A DNA stretch of 64,000 nt. Source: Flagellimonas oceanensis (lineage in GTDB: Bacteria; Bacteroidota; Bacteroidia; Flavobacteriales; Flavobacteriaceae). Of this stretch, positions 46,505-55,257 are shown piece after piece. Where the stretch lies: NCBI RefSeq assembly GCF_003992595.1, contig NZ_RZNA01000040.1:331603-395602 (forward strand). Reading direction: 5' to 3'. The notes under the pieces are model-generated. The model worked only from the letters and a program-made list of their open reading frames with translations, was not told where the DNA came from and ran no database searches. Position 1 is the first letter of the stretch. Each line of letters starts with the position of its first letter. The translations under genes were made by a program, and so were the position numbers.

Positions 46505-49500
46505 TTATTCCTCTGTCTTTAGGTTGCTTAAATACTCGATGAGGTCGCGTAGTTCCCTTTTACTGATCATTTTACCCATCGCAGGCATTCCCGAAGGTAA
46601 ATTTCGCCTTGTTTGAATACGTGAGTGTGCTACTTCAAGCGGTTCGGCATCCGAAGTGCGCAGTACTAGGCTTCCTTCGTTCTCTTCCTCCAAAAGCCCT
46701 GTAACTTCCTGTCCGTTGGTCAATGTCAAGGCTACGCTTCCGTAACCTGGAGCTATTCGTTTGGAGGGTTCGATCAAAGCTTCCAATATTTGCTCCCGGG
46801 TCAACCTGTTGCCGATATCGTCCATGGGTGGACCTACTTGTCCGCCAGAGCCGTTCAATGCATGACAACGCACACATTGTGCCGTGGGGTTGCTTGTGAA
46901 CACGCTTTGTCCGTTCCACCAACTGCCGCCATACAAGGTTTCTGCATAAGCATCCGTACCATAGCCCTGATTGTTTAATGCGGCTAGCTCTTTTTTGACC
47001 ATTTCCGAGTCTTTGTTGGATGCAGCTTCCATTACATCGAGCATTACAGCTTCATCAATACCTCCGCGTGCAGCTTTTTGTAGGACTTCGGATAATACCA
47101 CTTCGCTTTTTTCCACGGGCATTTCTGCGAGGACTTGCAGTAAGGCTTGTTGTTCACCAACCCCACCTTTACTGAATATTGGATTTACCACGGCGGGCAA
47201 TTCCTCTTTTGTCAATGAAAGGTCGCCAATCAACGTCACGGCAGTTCGTCTAACCTGTGCATTTTCATCGTTCATCCCCATGCGCATTACCTGAGCTAAT
47301 TGATCGTAGTCTATACTGCCCAATGCATTCAGGGCCTCCGCTCTCGCTTCGGGAGAAGAGTTTGTGCGAAGGAGTTGTACCAATCGGTCTTCATGTCCTT
47401 TTAGTTGCAAGGCGGACAACAACTTCAATGCGCCTACAAGTACTTCTGGATTATCGTCAGCCAAAAAATCGGACATACTACCTGATACTTTGTCTTGTAT
47501 GGGTTCCAATGGTCTTTCTTTTTCTCCCAAATGATAGCCGTCCACGCGGTCCATTACAGATGGCGATGTCCACGTACTCAAAGCGGCCAAGGACTCACCT
47601 CGTAATTCGGAAGGAGCATCTTCATTCTTGGCATATGAAATCAAATTATCAAGTTGATTTTCGCCACCCACTCGAAGCGAAGCATTAATAACACGCCGCA
47701 TTAAGGGTTCGGAACTGAATTTTGGGTTTTCCAATAGTGCCGCCAAATCGCCAAGGGCTTCTTGAATCCCCTTATCATCATTAATGGCTCGTGCAGCTTC
47801 GGTAACAATGTATTCATCTGAATCCTTTAGAAACTGAGCTACTTCTGGGCGTTTCATTCGGCGTAAAGCCAAAACCGCAGCAATTTTCAGGGAACGATTA
47901 TCACTATTGGCCAATTCAACCAAAGGTTGGTAGGTTCCGATTCTGGATAGTGCCAAAACAGCAGCATGACGTAGATAGACATCTTCATCCGCATTTTCCA
48001 CTACCAGATCCAACAATGGTTGGACGGCATTTTCCGCTTCAATTCGTCCCAATGCCTGGGCAGCAAAAAACTGTACCCGAGGATTTTCGGAATCGAGTAA
48101 GGCTATCATTTTATCACTTCCTTCTGAATGATACACATCGCCAAGAACCTTTAAGCTTTGTGCTACAATTTCTGGGTCGTCATCATTTAAGAGCTCCACT
48201 AAGAGGTCAGCCTTATCGATATCATCGCCTGCTTGTTGACCAAGACCCCAAATGGCGTGGATACGAGCCAATTGATTCTCGTCTTCTTGAGCGACTTGTT
48301 TTAATTTGCGATGACCCCAGAAGGTGCTTTTTGCCAATTCAAACTGTGCTTTTTGGCGGATGCGCATATCCGGATAATGCAATAGGTCTACAAGTTTATC
48401 ATTGTCCAAATCAGAAAAATCAGTGGTCATCCATTTTTGGGTCTCTTTGCGTTCTTCGGCCAAATCGTTTTCCGAATCGGTAACATCCAGTTTCCAAACT
48501 CTTCCAGAGTTTTTGGTGTCCCATCCATTGATCCAATCGGCGAGGTAAAGGGCGCCATCAGGGCCAAACTTGATAGCTGTTGGCAAGATGCCACTCAACA
48601 TATCCACTTCGGATTTAAGTTCGAACGAAGCTCCTTTTGGTTTTAAATCGAAAGACCATATATGGGATAGGGCGGGGTCGCCCACAAATTCCACCAAAAA
48701 GAATTTATCTACCCAATCGGAACCCAAAGCGGTACCTGGGTTAAAAAGCATTCCTGTAGGCCCATTGTGGTAATTCATGATAGGAGGGATGATATGGGCC
48801 GCTTGACCTTCCCATCTGGGTAGGTATAGTTTTTCGTCCATCCAAACCTTGTACTCGTTGTTTTTTGGGTCGGTGTACTTTCCATATTGCCAATTGGAGC
48901 GCCATCCTGCATCCGAACCTTCAACAATATGTACAAGGCGTTCACTTTCTCCTCTGTGATCCCCATCATTATCGGAGGAAATGATATTACCGTATTTATC
49001 AAACACAAATTCATGGGTGTTTCGAAGTCCGTGGGCGAATACCTCAAAATCGGAACCATCAGGATTACTGCGTACAATCACACCTTGGTTAGAGTAAGGA
49101 TATCGATTTCCATCTTTGTCGGTAATATTGGCTCCAATATCGCCTATACCCCAGTAAAGTTTGCCATCTGGGCCCATTACGGCACCTGACATGCCGTGAC
49201 CGCCAAAACCAATATGGACGCCAAAACCGGTGGCCAAGGAAGTTTTGGCATCAAATACTTCATCGCCATTGGTATCTTCCATCAGCCACATATCAGGAGC
49301 AATTCCAACGAACAACTTTTCGCCATCAACCGCCAAAGCGTTGGCCACATCGCTTTCCTCGGAATTAAAATCGTGAACGACACGAGTCGCTTTCTCTGCA
49401 ACACCGTCATGGTCGGCATCTTCCAAGCGCCAAACTTCATCTTCTTCCACTGCTAAATCCATCCAATCGTGACTGCCATCATTATTGAGGTCTGGCAACC

Positions 49501-49909
49501 AAGAGTTTTCTTCACTTTTTTCAGGAGCGAAGGTTTCGTGCAGAAAGGCTTTTCTATCTGCGACGGTTTCAAAACTGTTGGATGCTGTCATCCAATCTCG
49601 ATAACCTCTAATATCGAATTCAGAGTTTTTTTGTCGGTTGGTACGGGTAAAAAAGATACGACCTTGTGCATCGATATCCATCGCGATGGGGTCGGGAGCA
49701 AGGGTGTCGGGAGCCCAGAGATTGAGTTGAAGCCCTTCCGCTAATTGTACAGAGCCTATATTTTCCGCTTCAGCAACCTCATTATTGAGATAAGCTGAGT
49801 CCAATTCGATAGTAATAGGGGTTTCGGTTGGTTTTGTTGGTTGTTTTTTACAGGAAACTATAATGAGCAATCCAAGCAACGTGATTGCAAACACAGGTTT
49901 TATGCGCAT
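46505..49909 (-). CDS. PVC-type dehydrogenase lipoprotein with HEAT repeats and C-terminal cytochrome c
   Basis: 1134 aa. Lipoprotein signal ITLLGLLIIVSC. Residues about 40-470 are a membrane-bound dehydrogenase/sugar-dehydrogenase-like propeller (TIGR02604 type; DMWLMEDTNGDEVFDAKTSL, HGLRNTHEFVFDKYGNIISSDNDGDHRGE). Residues about 490-990 are HEAT repeats. The C-terminus carries a cytochrome c CVRCHALNGSGGQVGPP heme site and the PVC-specific end LNGSGG...RQLIEYLSNL-type (here ELRDLIEYLSNL). It probably oxidises a sugar or polyol on the periplasmic side. It lies downstream of the sulfatase gene and may be co-transcribed; a hairpin lies between them. Confidence 0.88.
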   Translation of the reverse strand: MRIKPVFAITLLGLLIIVSCKKQPTKPTETPITIELDSAYLNNEVAEAENIGSVQLAEGLQLNLWAPDTLAPDPIAMDIDAQGRIFFTRTNRQKNSEFDIRGYRDWMTASNSFETVADRKAFLHETFAPEKSEENSWLPDLNNDGSHDWMDLAVEEDEVWRLEDADHDGVAEKATRVVHDFNSEESDVANALAVDGEKLFVGIAPDMWLMEDTNGDEVFDAKTSLATGFGVHIGFGGHGMSGAVMGPDGKLYWGIGDIGANITDKDGNRYPYSNQGVIVRSNPDGSDFEVFAHGLRNTHEFVFDKYGNIISSDNDGDHRGESERLVHIVEGSDAGWRSNWQYGKYTDPKNNEYKVWMDEKLYLPRWEGQAAHIIPPIMNYHNGPTGMLFNPGTALGSDWVDKFFLVEFVGDPALSHIWSFDLKPKGASFELKSEVDMLSGILPTAIKFGPDGALYLADWINGWDTKNSGRVWKLDVTDSENDLAEERKETQKWMTTDFSDLDNDKLVDLLHYPDMRIRQKAQFELAKSTFWGHRKLKQVAQEDENQLARIHAIWGLGQQAGDDIDKADLLVELLNDDDPEIVAQSLKVLGDVYHSEGSDKMIALLDSENPRVQFFAAQALGRIEAENAVQPLLDLVVENADEDVYLRHAAVLALSRIGTYQPLVELANSDNRSLKIAAVLALRRMKRPEVAQFLKDSDEYIVTEAARAINDDKGIQEALGDLAALLENPKFSSEPLMRRVINASLRVGGENQLDNLISYAKNEDAPSELRGESLAALSTWTSPSVMDRVDGYHLGEKERPLEPIQDKVSGSMSDFLADDNPEVLVGALKLLSALQLKGHEDRLVQLLRTNSSPEARAEALNALGSIDYDQLAQVMRMGMNDENAQVRRTAVTLIGDLSLTKEELPAVVNPIFSKGGVGEQQALLQVLAEMPVEKSEVVLSEVLQKAARGGIDEAVMLDVMEAASNKDSEMVKKELAALNNQGYGTDAYAETLYGGSWWNGQSVFTSNPTAQCVRCHALNGSGGQVGPPMDDIGNRLTREQILEALIEPSKRIAPGYGSVALTLTNGQEVTGLLEEENEGSLVLRTSDAEPLEVAHSRIQTRRNLPSGMPAMGKMISKRELRDLIEYLSNLKTEE

Positions 49910-50042
49910 CGTTTTTTATGGTTTGATTTAATTATGACGGAAAAGGTATAAAAAATGGGCAAACACCCTAGCATTGATTTGTTAGTATTTTGGTTTGGCT
50001 TGAAAACAACTTGCCTTAGAGATGTAAAAGAAACTAATGAGA

Positions 50043-50063
50043 AAAGCCCCAAAACGGGGCTTT
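50043..50063 (-). terminator. Hairpin after the sulfatase gene
   Basis: AAAGCCCC (50043-50050) AAAAC GGGGCTTT (50056-50063), a perfect 8-bp GC-rich stem, 22 nt past the minus-strand sulfatase stop at 50085. It may reduce read-through into the downstream dehydrogenase gene. Confidence 0.7.
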
Positions 50064-50084
50064 CCAAATGATGGTTATTTGTTG

Positions 50085-51812
50085 TTATTCCTCCTTCTTG
50101 GAACTTTCCCATTTTTCCACAATGGGTTCCAATATATCGTCTTCCACGCCCCATACCTTGCCTTCTTTGGCGAGTGGCATAAATTCATCAATATATTGCT
50201 GACTTATGGCTTCAGAATCGCCGTATTGTTCGCGTAGTGCATCAAGTTTTTGGTGCAAGTCTTTTTGAATATCGGCGTAGGCGGGGTCATCATAATAATT
50301 TTGCTGCTCCAATGGGTCTTTTTTTCTGTCGATAAGCTCCCAATAGTCCAAGTCGAAATAATAATGAATCAATTTGTAGTCCTTGGTAATAACGGCATAG
50401 TGCCTGTTCACATTATGTTCCGAAGGATGTTCGTAATAATGGTAATATACAGCATCTCTGTCCCAGTTCTCCATATCGCCCGTTAGCACGGGAACCAAGC
50501 TCTTTCCCTGCATGTCGCTAGGCTGTGGAGCTCCAGCAATATCTAGGAATGTTTGGGCAAAATCCAAGTTTTGGACCAGCTCATCCGATACACTCCCTGC
50601 CTTTACACGATTGGGCCAAGAAACCAACAATGGTGTTTTTAGGCTTTCGTCGTAGACAAATCTTTTATCGAACCAACCGTGCTCGCCCAAATAGAATCCT
50701 TGGTCGGAGGTATACACGATAATGGTATTCTCCATCATATTGTTGGCTTCCAAGTAATCCAAAACACGACCTACGTTTTCATCCACGGATTTGATGGTGC
50801 CCAAATAGTCTTGCATATATCGTTGATAGCGCCATTTGGCGATATCCTTATCCGTCATGTTGGGATATTGTTCTATAAAGTCTTCGGCAACTTTTTCGTA
50901 GGCGGCATCAAAATTGGCTCTTTGGATGGAATCCATTCGTTCCAAGGAGTTTTCAAACCTGCCCCTGTCAAAACCAATCACTTCTTCCAAGCCTAGTTGA
51001 TCCATAACTTCTGGATATAGTTTGCTATCGTTGGCCCAGCCCATATTACCGTCAATCTTCATTTGGGCAACTTTCGCAGCTGGCATACCTTCGTGGTCAT
51101 CGAACAAAGTGGCGGGCTCTTCAAATGTTTTTTGGGTGTATTCCTGCATGTGTCTTTCCGCCATAAACCAAGAACGGTGCGGTGCTTTGTGAAGGTACAT
51201 GAGCATAAAGGGTTTATCCTCTTGGCGCTCATTGTCCAGCCAGTCTAGGGTCATATCCGTAACAATGTCGGTCACGTAACCTTTGACGTTGATTTCCCCT
51301 TCATCTTTTGTGATAAAGTCAGGGTTGTAGTAAGCACCTTGTCCGGGTAAAATTTTAAACTGGTCAAATCCTTTAGGATTGTTTCCAAAATGCAATTTTC
51401 CGAACATAGCGGTTTGGTAGCCTGCTTTTTGAAGTAATTGCGGGAAAGTTACGTTGGTGGTATCAAAAGGGGATACATTGTCCACTTTACCGTTAACGTG
51501 AGAGTGTTTTCCAGTCAATATAGTGGCTCTGGAGGGTGCACAGATAGAGTTGGTAACACTTGCATTGGTAAATAACATCCCCATTTCCGCAATTCTATCA
51601 ATGTTCGGGGTTTCTATCAAACTGTTGTCATAAGCAGAAATCGCTTGGTATGCATGATCGTCTGACATAATGAAGACGATGTTGGGTCTTTGCGTTTCTT
51701 CCTCTTTGACCTCGGATTTACATCCTATTTGCAGGCTCAGACAGAAAGCGAAAAAAAAGAGGATTGGAATTTTTATTTTCAGGGTTTTTGGTCGGTTGAT
51801 TTTTAAAGACAT
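50085..51812 (-). CDS. Type I sulfatase lipoprotein (family S1)
   Basis: 575 aa. Signal: LFFFAFCLSLQIGC. Sulfatase core: PNIVFIMSDDHAYQAIS (metal Asp pair) and the formylglycine motif SICAPSRATILTG (CxPSR, Cys type, needing the FGE enzyme). Later GQGAYYNPDF, MLYLHKAPHRSW, VYTSDQGFYLGEHGWFDKRF (metal DQG-H) complete the family. Acts on sulfated polysaccharides or other sulfate esters outside the cytoplasm. A formylglycine-generating enzyme is not in the window. Confidence 0.93.
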   Translation of the reverse strand: MSLKINRPKTLKIKIPILFFFAFCLSLQIGCKSEVKEEETQRPNIVFIMSDDHAYQAISAYDNSLIETPNIDRIAEMGMLFTNASVTNSICAPSRATILTGKHSHVNGKVDNVSPFDTTNVTFPQLLQKAGYQTAMFGKLHFGNNPKGFDQFKILPGQGAYYNPDFITKDEGEINVKGYVTDIVTDMTLDWLDNERQEDKPFMLMYLHKAPHRSWFMAERHMQEYTQKTFEEPATLFDDHEGMPAAKVAQMKIDGNMGWANDSKLYPEVMDQLGLEEVIGFDRGRFENSLERMDSIQRANFDAAYEKVAEDFIEQYPNMTDKDIAKWRYQRYMQDYLGTIKSVDENVGRVLDYLEANNMMENTIIVYTSDQGFYLGEHGWFDKRFVYDESLKTPLLVSWPNRVKAGSVSDELVQNLDFAQTFLDIAGAPQPSDMQGKSLVPVLTGDMENWDRDAVYYHYYEHPSEHNVNRHYAVITKDYKLIHYYFDLDYWELIDRKKDPLEQQNYYDDPAYADIQKDLHQKLDALREQYGDSEAISQQYIDEFMPLAKEGKVWGVEDDILEPIVEKWESSKKEE

Positions 51813-52105
51813 ATTAGTTTGTTTAAGCTAATCACGTATTTTGGGTAAAAGATAGGCAATTCAACATTGTTTTATTGCGAATAACCCAAAATTTAAATGA
51901 TTGCTTTGGAAACTGGTGAATACACGGGCTGCGTTGCAATAAAGAAGATTCCTTTCCCAAGCTTATTTTTTAGAAAGTGTCATCAAAGCATTAGAAACGA
52001 TCCAGGTATAATCAGCGAAAGCTTTCTCTGATTTAACAGCAATTTCACTAAAAACAAAAAGCGTTTAACTATTTTTAAATAACATTGAACAATAAAAAGA
52101 AAAAC

Positions 52106-52333
52106 ATGAGAATCTCTGTAATGGACTGGATTGGTTTGACCACCCTGATTTTAGTAACGGTCACCATTTTTGCCGCGATGGACTTGGCCTTCAATTGGAT
52201 ATTTTATTTGACCGTATTGGGGCAGGTATTTCTAGTTATTACTGTTTATAGGGTCTTGAGGGACGATTACACCACCGAAAAGACCTTCAAGGATTTTTAT
52301 GAAGATAAACCCATGCCTGGAAATGACCCTTAA
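52106..52333 (+). CDS. Small two-helix membrane protein
   Basis: 75 aa from the ATG at 52106 (MRISVMDWIGL); the ORF-track TTG at 52085 adds seven lysine-rich residues. Two hydrophobic helices (DWIGLTTLILVTVTIFAAMDLAF and WIFYLTVLGQVFLVITVY), then a charged tail ending PMPGNDP. Small conserved flavobacterial membrane protein type; no function known. A terminator follows 38 nt after its stop. Confidence 0.65.
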   Translation: MRISVMDWIGLTTLILVTVTIFAAMDLAFNWIFYLTVLGQVFLVITVYRVLRDDYTTEKTFKDFYEDKPMPGNDP

Positions 52334-52371
52334 AAAAATTCCCAGATGAACCGCATTTCCAATACAAACAA

Positions 52372-52397
52372 AAAGCCCGACATAATTGTCGGGCTTT
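52372..52397. terminator. Terminator after the 52106 gene
   Basis: AAAGCCCGACATAATTGTCGGGCTTT: a perfect 11-bp stem (AAAGCCCGACA/TGTCGGGCTTT) with a short ATAA... loop and T-rich sequence after it. It marks the boundary to the accessory region. Confidence 0.88.
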
Positions 52398-52541
52398 CTT
52401 TTGCGGAGGAAGAGGGTCTGGTTGAAATGGAAAAAATCCCATGTTTTTAGGCTCTTTCAATGGGTCAAAATTTTGGCACTACCGAAAGGGACACCTTTTT
52501 AACTATTTTTTAACATTTTAAGGCAAAAATAAGCCAAATCT

Positions 52542-53306
52542 CTACAAATCGTATCCTTTGGGTTTTGGATATTCCAATCCCAACTCCCTGTATAATGCTC
52601 TAACCTTTCTTAACCAGCTATATCGTGATTCCTTCCATGTTTTACTTTCTTCCATAATCTGTATTAGATCCTGTGAATGGGATGGACGTGAGCCGGAAAC
52701 CTTTCTAATTTCATCAAAGGCGATCAACAGCTCTGGTCGTTCAATAGGACTTGTTTCTTTGTCCAAATCAAAAATGGTTTGATATTCCTCTTTATTAAAT
52801 TTCTTTTGCTTGACTTCAAGATGGGTATATAGATTTGGTAACGGTATGGTATCGGTTATGAAGTCCAAATCGAAAATATCTTTTTTGGATGGTCTGTTAC
52901 TGGCACTCATCAATTTTAAAAGACCTACATCTTTGGCGGATAGCAGTTTGACGCCATCAATGATCTCTATGTCATCCAATCGTTGAAAATTCTGTAAAAC
53001 CTCAACTTTGATAAAGGCATCTTTCTGTTTTATAAAAAAACGCAGAAAAACAAATTGGTCATTTATTTTACAAGGATAATCGATGCCAGTCACATTATTA
53101 CCATAAAATTGGGTTGCTTCTTCGGCGATTTTCTTAAACCCATTTATGCCAATAATTTCATTTGTGAAAAGGTCAATATCAACTGAAACACGGTGTTTAT
53201 AGCGCAAAGCCAGATTGGTGCCTCCTCCCAAGGCAAATTTCTCTAGGGTTTTGAGTAGTTGTAGTTCTGTTATGGTTTTGGCAAGTGCAGGACTAACGGC
53301 ACTCAT
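52542..53306 (-). CDS. AbiEii/AbiGii-type nucleotidyltransferase toxin
   Basis: 254 aa. The pattern LGGGTNLALRYKHRVSVDIDLFTNE is the GGT..L...HR.S.DIDLF signature of AbiEii-type type IV toxins (nucleotidyltransferases that add nucleotides to tRNA or similar). Further blocks are VKLLSAKDVGLLKLMSASNRPSKKDIFDLDFI and an all-helical C-terminus. The start overlaps the upstream partner gene by 4 bp. In classical AbiE the partner is AbiEi; here it is a small DUF6922-like protein instead. Confidence 0.9.
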   Translation of the reverse strand: MSAVSPALAKTITELQLLKTLEKFALGGGTNLALRYKHRVSVDIDLFTNEIIGINGFKKIAEEATQFYGNNVTGIDYPCKINDQFVFLRFFIKQKDAFIKVEVLQNFQRLDDIEIIDGVKLLSAKDVGLLKLMSASNRPSKKDIFDLDFITDTIPLPNLYTHLEVKQKKFNKEEYQTIFDLDKETSPIERPELLIAFDEIRKVSGSRPSHSQDLIQIMEESKTWKESRYSWLRKVRALYRELGLEYPKPKGYDL

Positions 53307-53590
53307 AAAGCAAAGCGAGCGAAGGATTTGGCATGGTATCTTTTGGCAACCAATTCACAAACGGTGTTACTGATACGTTCTTTGGTGCTTCTTAGCGTTT
53401 GTAAAATCTCATTTTTAGAATATAGTTCTTCCAGACGCTCAATATCATCAATAAAAGTATCTTCGGTAGAGGCAAATAAAGCTCTGGGGATAATAAGGTT
53501 TTTATCCCTTTGAGGATTTAACCTGGTCATATCCACGTCCCAAAAAAGGTATTTTGGGAAAATAGCGGTTATATTTTGCCTTCTGTTCAT
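53303..53590 (-). CDS. DUF6922-like partner of AbiEii (putative antitoxin)
   Basis: 95 aa from the ATG at 53590 (MNRRQNITAIFPKYLFWDVD), rejecting the 5-residue longer ORF-track start. The FPKYLFWDVDMTRLNPQRDKNLIIPRALF segment matches the small proteins that regularly precede AbiEii in Bacteroidota. The C-terminal part is helical. I infer that it is the regulator or antitoxin, supported by position and the 4-bp overlap only. Confidence 0.72.
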   Translation of the reverse strand: MNRRQNITAIFPKYLFWDVDMTRLNPQRDKNLIIPRALFASTEDTFIDDIERLEELYSKNEILQTLRSTKERISNTVCELVAKRYHAKSFARFAL

Positions 53591-54039
53591 GACGTAAAGG
53601 TACAAATCAATTTCTTATTTAACGTAAATCCATCAAATTCAGTGCCATGGTCATATTGTAAAATGAATTAATGAAACGATATGATGCGAAAAAATACGGT
53701 AATGATACGATGATTGAAAACTATCTTTGACAAATGTGTATTGAAAGAGGCAATAAACTTTGCTACTTTCCACAAAGTGGAAATTCAAGATGTGTCATTG
53801 TCATGACAAATCTTGCTTTTGCTCCCGAAGGTTGCAAAAGATAAAGTAAAAAAGGAACAACTAAAGTCAATAAAACTAGGCTAGCCAATATTACAATCTC
53901 TCTTTTTTAGGTTGATGTACTTTCTATTGGTTTTTCCATTTTTGATTGGTGCAATGCCATACAGTTCCGAAAGTGCGTAAGAATTATCTTTGAATGGAAC
54001 AGTTTATTATTTTGGTTGGCACTATAAAGGGTTTTTATA
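53591..54039. other. 449-nt intergenic region with three consecutive hairpins
   Basis: No gene is visible. At 53767-53840 three stem-loops follow each other without gaps: TTTCCAC-aaa-GTGGAAA (53767-53783), CAAGAT-g-TGTCA..TGACA-a-ATCTTG (53786-53815), CTTTTGC..GCAAAAG (53816-53840). A GTTGGC-containing stretch lies at about 54016 before the next gene. Candidate structured RNA or DNA element. Confidence 0.5.
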
Positions 54040-54636
54040 ATGAAAGAAAGCGTTTATGTAATGGCAATGGAAATTGGAAGTGAATTTCCAGATGGAATTA
54101 CTTTTGATGAGTTAATAGAGAAAATCGAGAAAAAGTCGGGAAAAACAATATCAATCAATGCAAAGTATGGCCTTGTGGAATGGTTCGTGGAAGCATTTAC
54201 AACTGATGACCGTATTAGAGCAAGTTCACATAAGCCGTTTGAAACTTACCGTACTATGATTCCATCATATTTTAGAGATAAACGAGACTTTTACTTACCG
54301 GCATTTCAGGATTTTCAACGAGCAAAGTTTGTGCTGTCAGGAAAGACCTTTAAACAATACATAGATTATTTGGAGTTAAAAGAGTCAAGAGAGCAGGCTT
54401 TGAAAGCGAATAGGACAGCTAAAGTTTCCATATGGATTGCTATGATTACTTTACTTGCATCTACAATTATTCCATTGTTTTCAAAGCCAATCCCGCAGCC
54501 TCCCTTTGAAGTTGAGGTAATTGATGATAAGACACAAAACCAAGCTTTGGAACTAGAAATAAGAGCATTGAAGGAGGAATTACAAAGGGTCGAGACGCTA
54601 ATTCAAACTTATAAATCTGATACATTGAATGATTAA
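54040..54636 (+). CDS. Single-pass membrane protein of unknown function
   Basis: 198 aa. N-terminal about 125 residues are soluble and contain FPDGITFDELIEKIEKKSGKTIS, which may be a winged-helix-like domain. One membrane helix (VSIWIAMITLLASTIIPLF, residues about 129-147) precedes a coiled-coil tail (LELEIRALKEELQRVETLIQTY). I recognise no family. It is a single gene between hairpins and the XRE regulator, in the AT-rich accessory region. Confidence 0.6.
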   Translation: MKESVYVMAMEIGSEFPDGITFDELIEKIEKKSGKTISINAKYGLVEWFVEAFTTDDRIRASSHKPFETYRTMIPSYFRDKRDFYLPAFQDFQRAKFVLSGKTFKQYIDYLELKESREQALKANRTAKVSIWIAMITLLASTIIPLFSKPIPQPPFEVEVIDDKTQNQALELEIRALKEELQRVETLIQTYKSDTLND

Positions 54637-54717
54637 ATCTAAGATAAAGCGAACGAAACGAAGTGAAGTGTTGCAAGCCCAAATCTTACCGAAACTAATT
54701 TACTGAGCGAGGCAAAA

Positions 54718-55113
54718 TCACTTTTTATTTAGAAGCTTCTCCAAGTAAGCAACTTTATCTTTTTCAGCTTGGACAAGACGTTCATACAATTCAACCACTT
54801 TATCCAATGGATTAAAATTTGGCTGAACATTTATTGCGTTGATTGTAGAACTGTCGTTACTGGTAAAAGTATTTGAAATAATGTTCAGAACATTCTCTTC
54901 AGAAAAATTTTCAATACCTTCTTTAGTAACCCCCAAAGCCTTGGCAATCTCTTCCAGTTTCACATCATCCACCTTCTCGCTGTTCTCAATGTTGGAAACG
55001 GCCTGTTGGCTGATACCCAGTTCCTCTGCAAGGGTTTCCTGTTTCATCCCACGGAGTTCCCTGATCCTGCTGATCTTTCTGCCTATATGGTTGTTCTTGG
55101 TCTTTGTCTGCAT
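54718..55113 (-). CDS. XRE-family HTH regulator
   Basis: 131 aa. The N-terminal HTH_3 domain is KISRIRELRGMKQETLAEELGISQQAVSNIENSEKVDDVKLEEIAKALG. The C-terminal about 45 residues form a coiled coil (LVQAEKDKVAYLEKLL) that may dimerise. It is divergent from the HEPN operon at 55258, with two AAAATACAA copies between them, so I infer control of that operon and of itself. Confidence 0.88.
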   Translation of the reverse strand: MQTKTKNNHIGRKISRIRELRGMKQETLAEELGISQQAVSNIENSEKVDDVKLEEIAKALGVTKEGIENFSEENVLNIISNTFTSNDSSTINAINVQPNFNPLDKVVELYERLVQAEKDKVAYLEKLLNKK

Positions 55114-55148
55114 ATCTCAAATATAGGGTGTTTCGTACAATAATCCGG

Positions 55149-55182
55149 TTGTAAAATACAAAACAGTTTCAATAAAATACAA
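55149..55182. promoter_or_regulatory. Candidate XRE operator (TTGTAAAATACAA and repeat)
   Basis: TTGTA-AAA-TACAA (55149-55161) is a palindrome around a 3-nt centre. AAAATACAA recurs at 55174-55182, 21 bp (two helical turns) from the first copy. It lies 36 nt upstream of the regulator start and 76 nt before the HEPN gene start. Confidence 0.55.
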
Positions 55183-55257
55183 GTGTCCATGGTGGGGTAC
55201 TTGGGAATGTGGCCTTAATATGGTCAGTGATTCTCGAACCCTTTAAAACACAATTTT

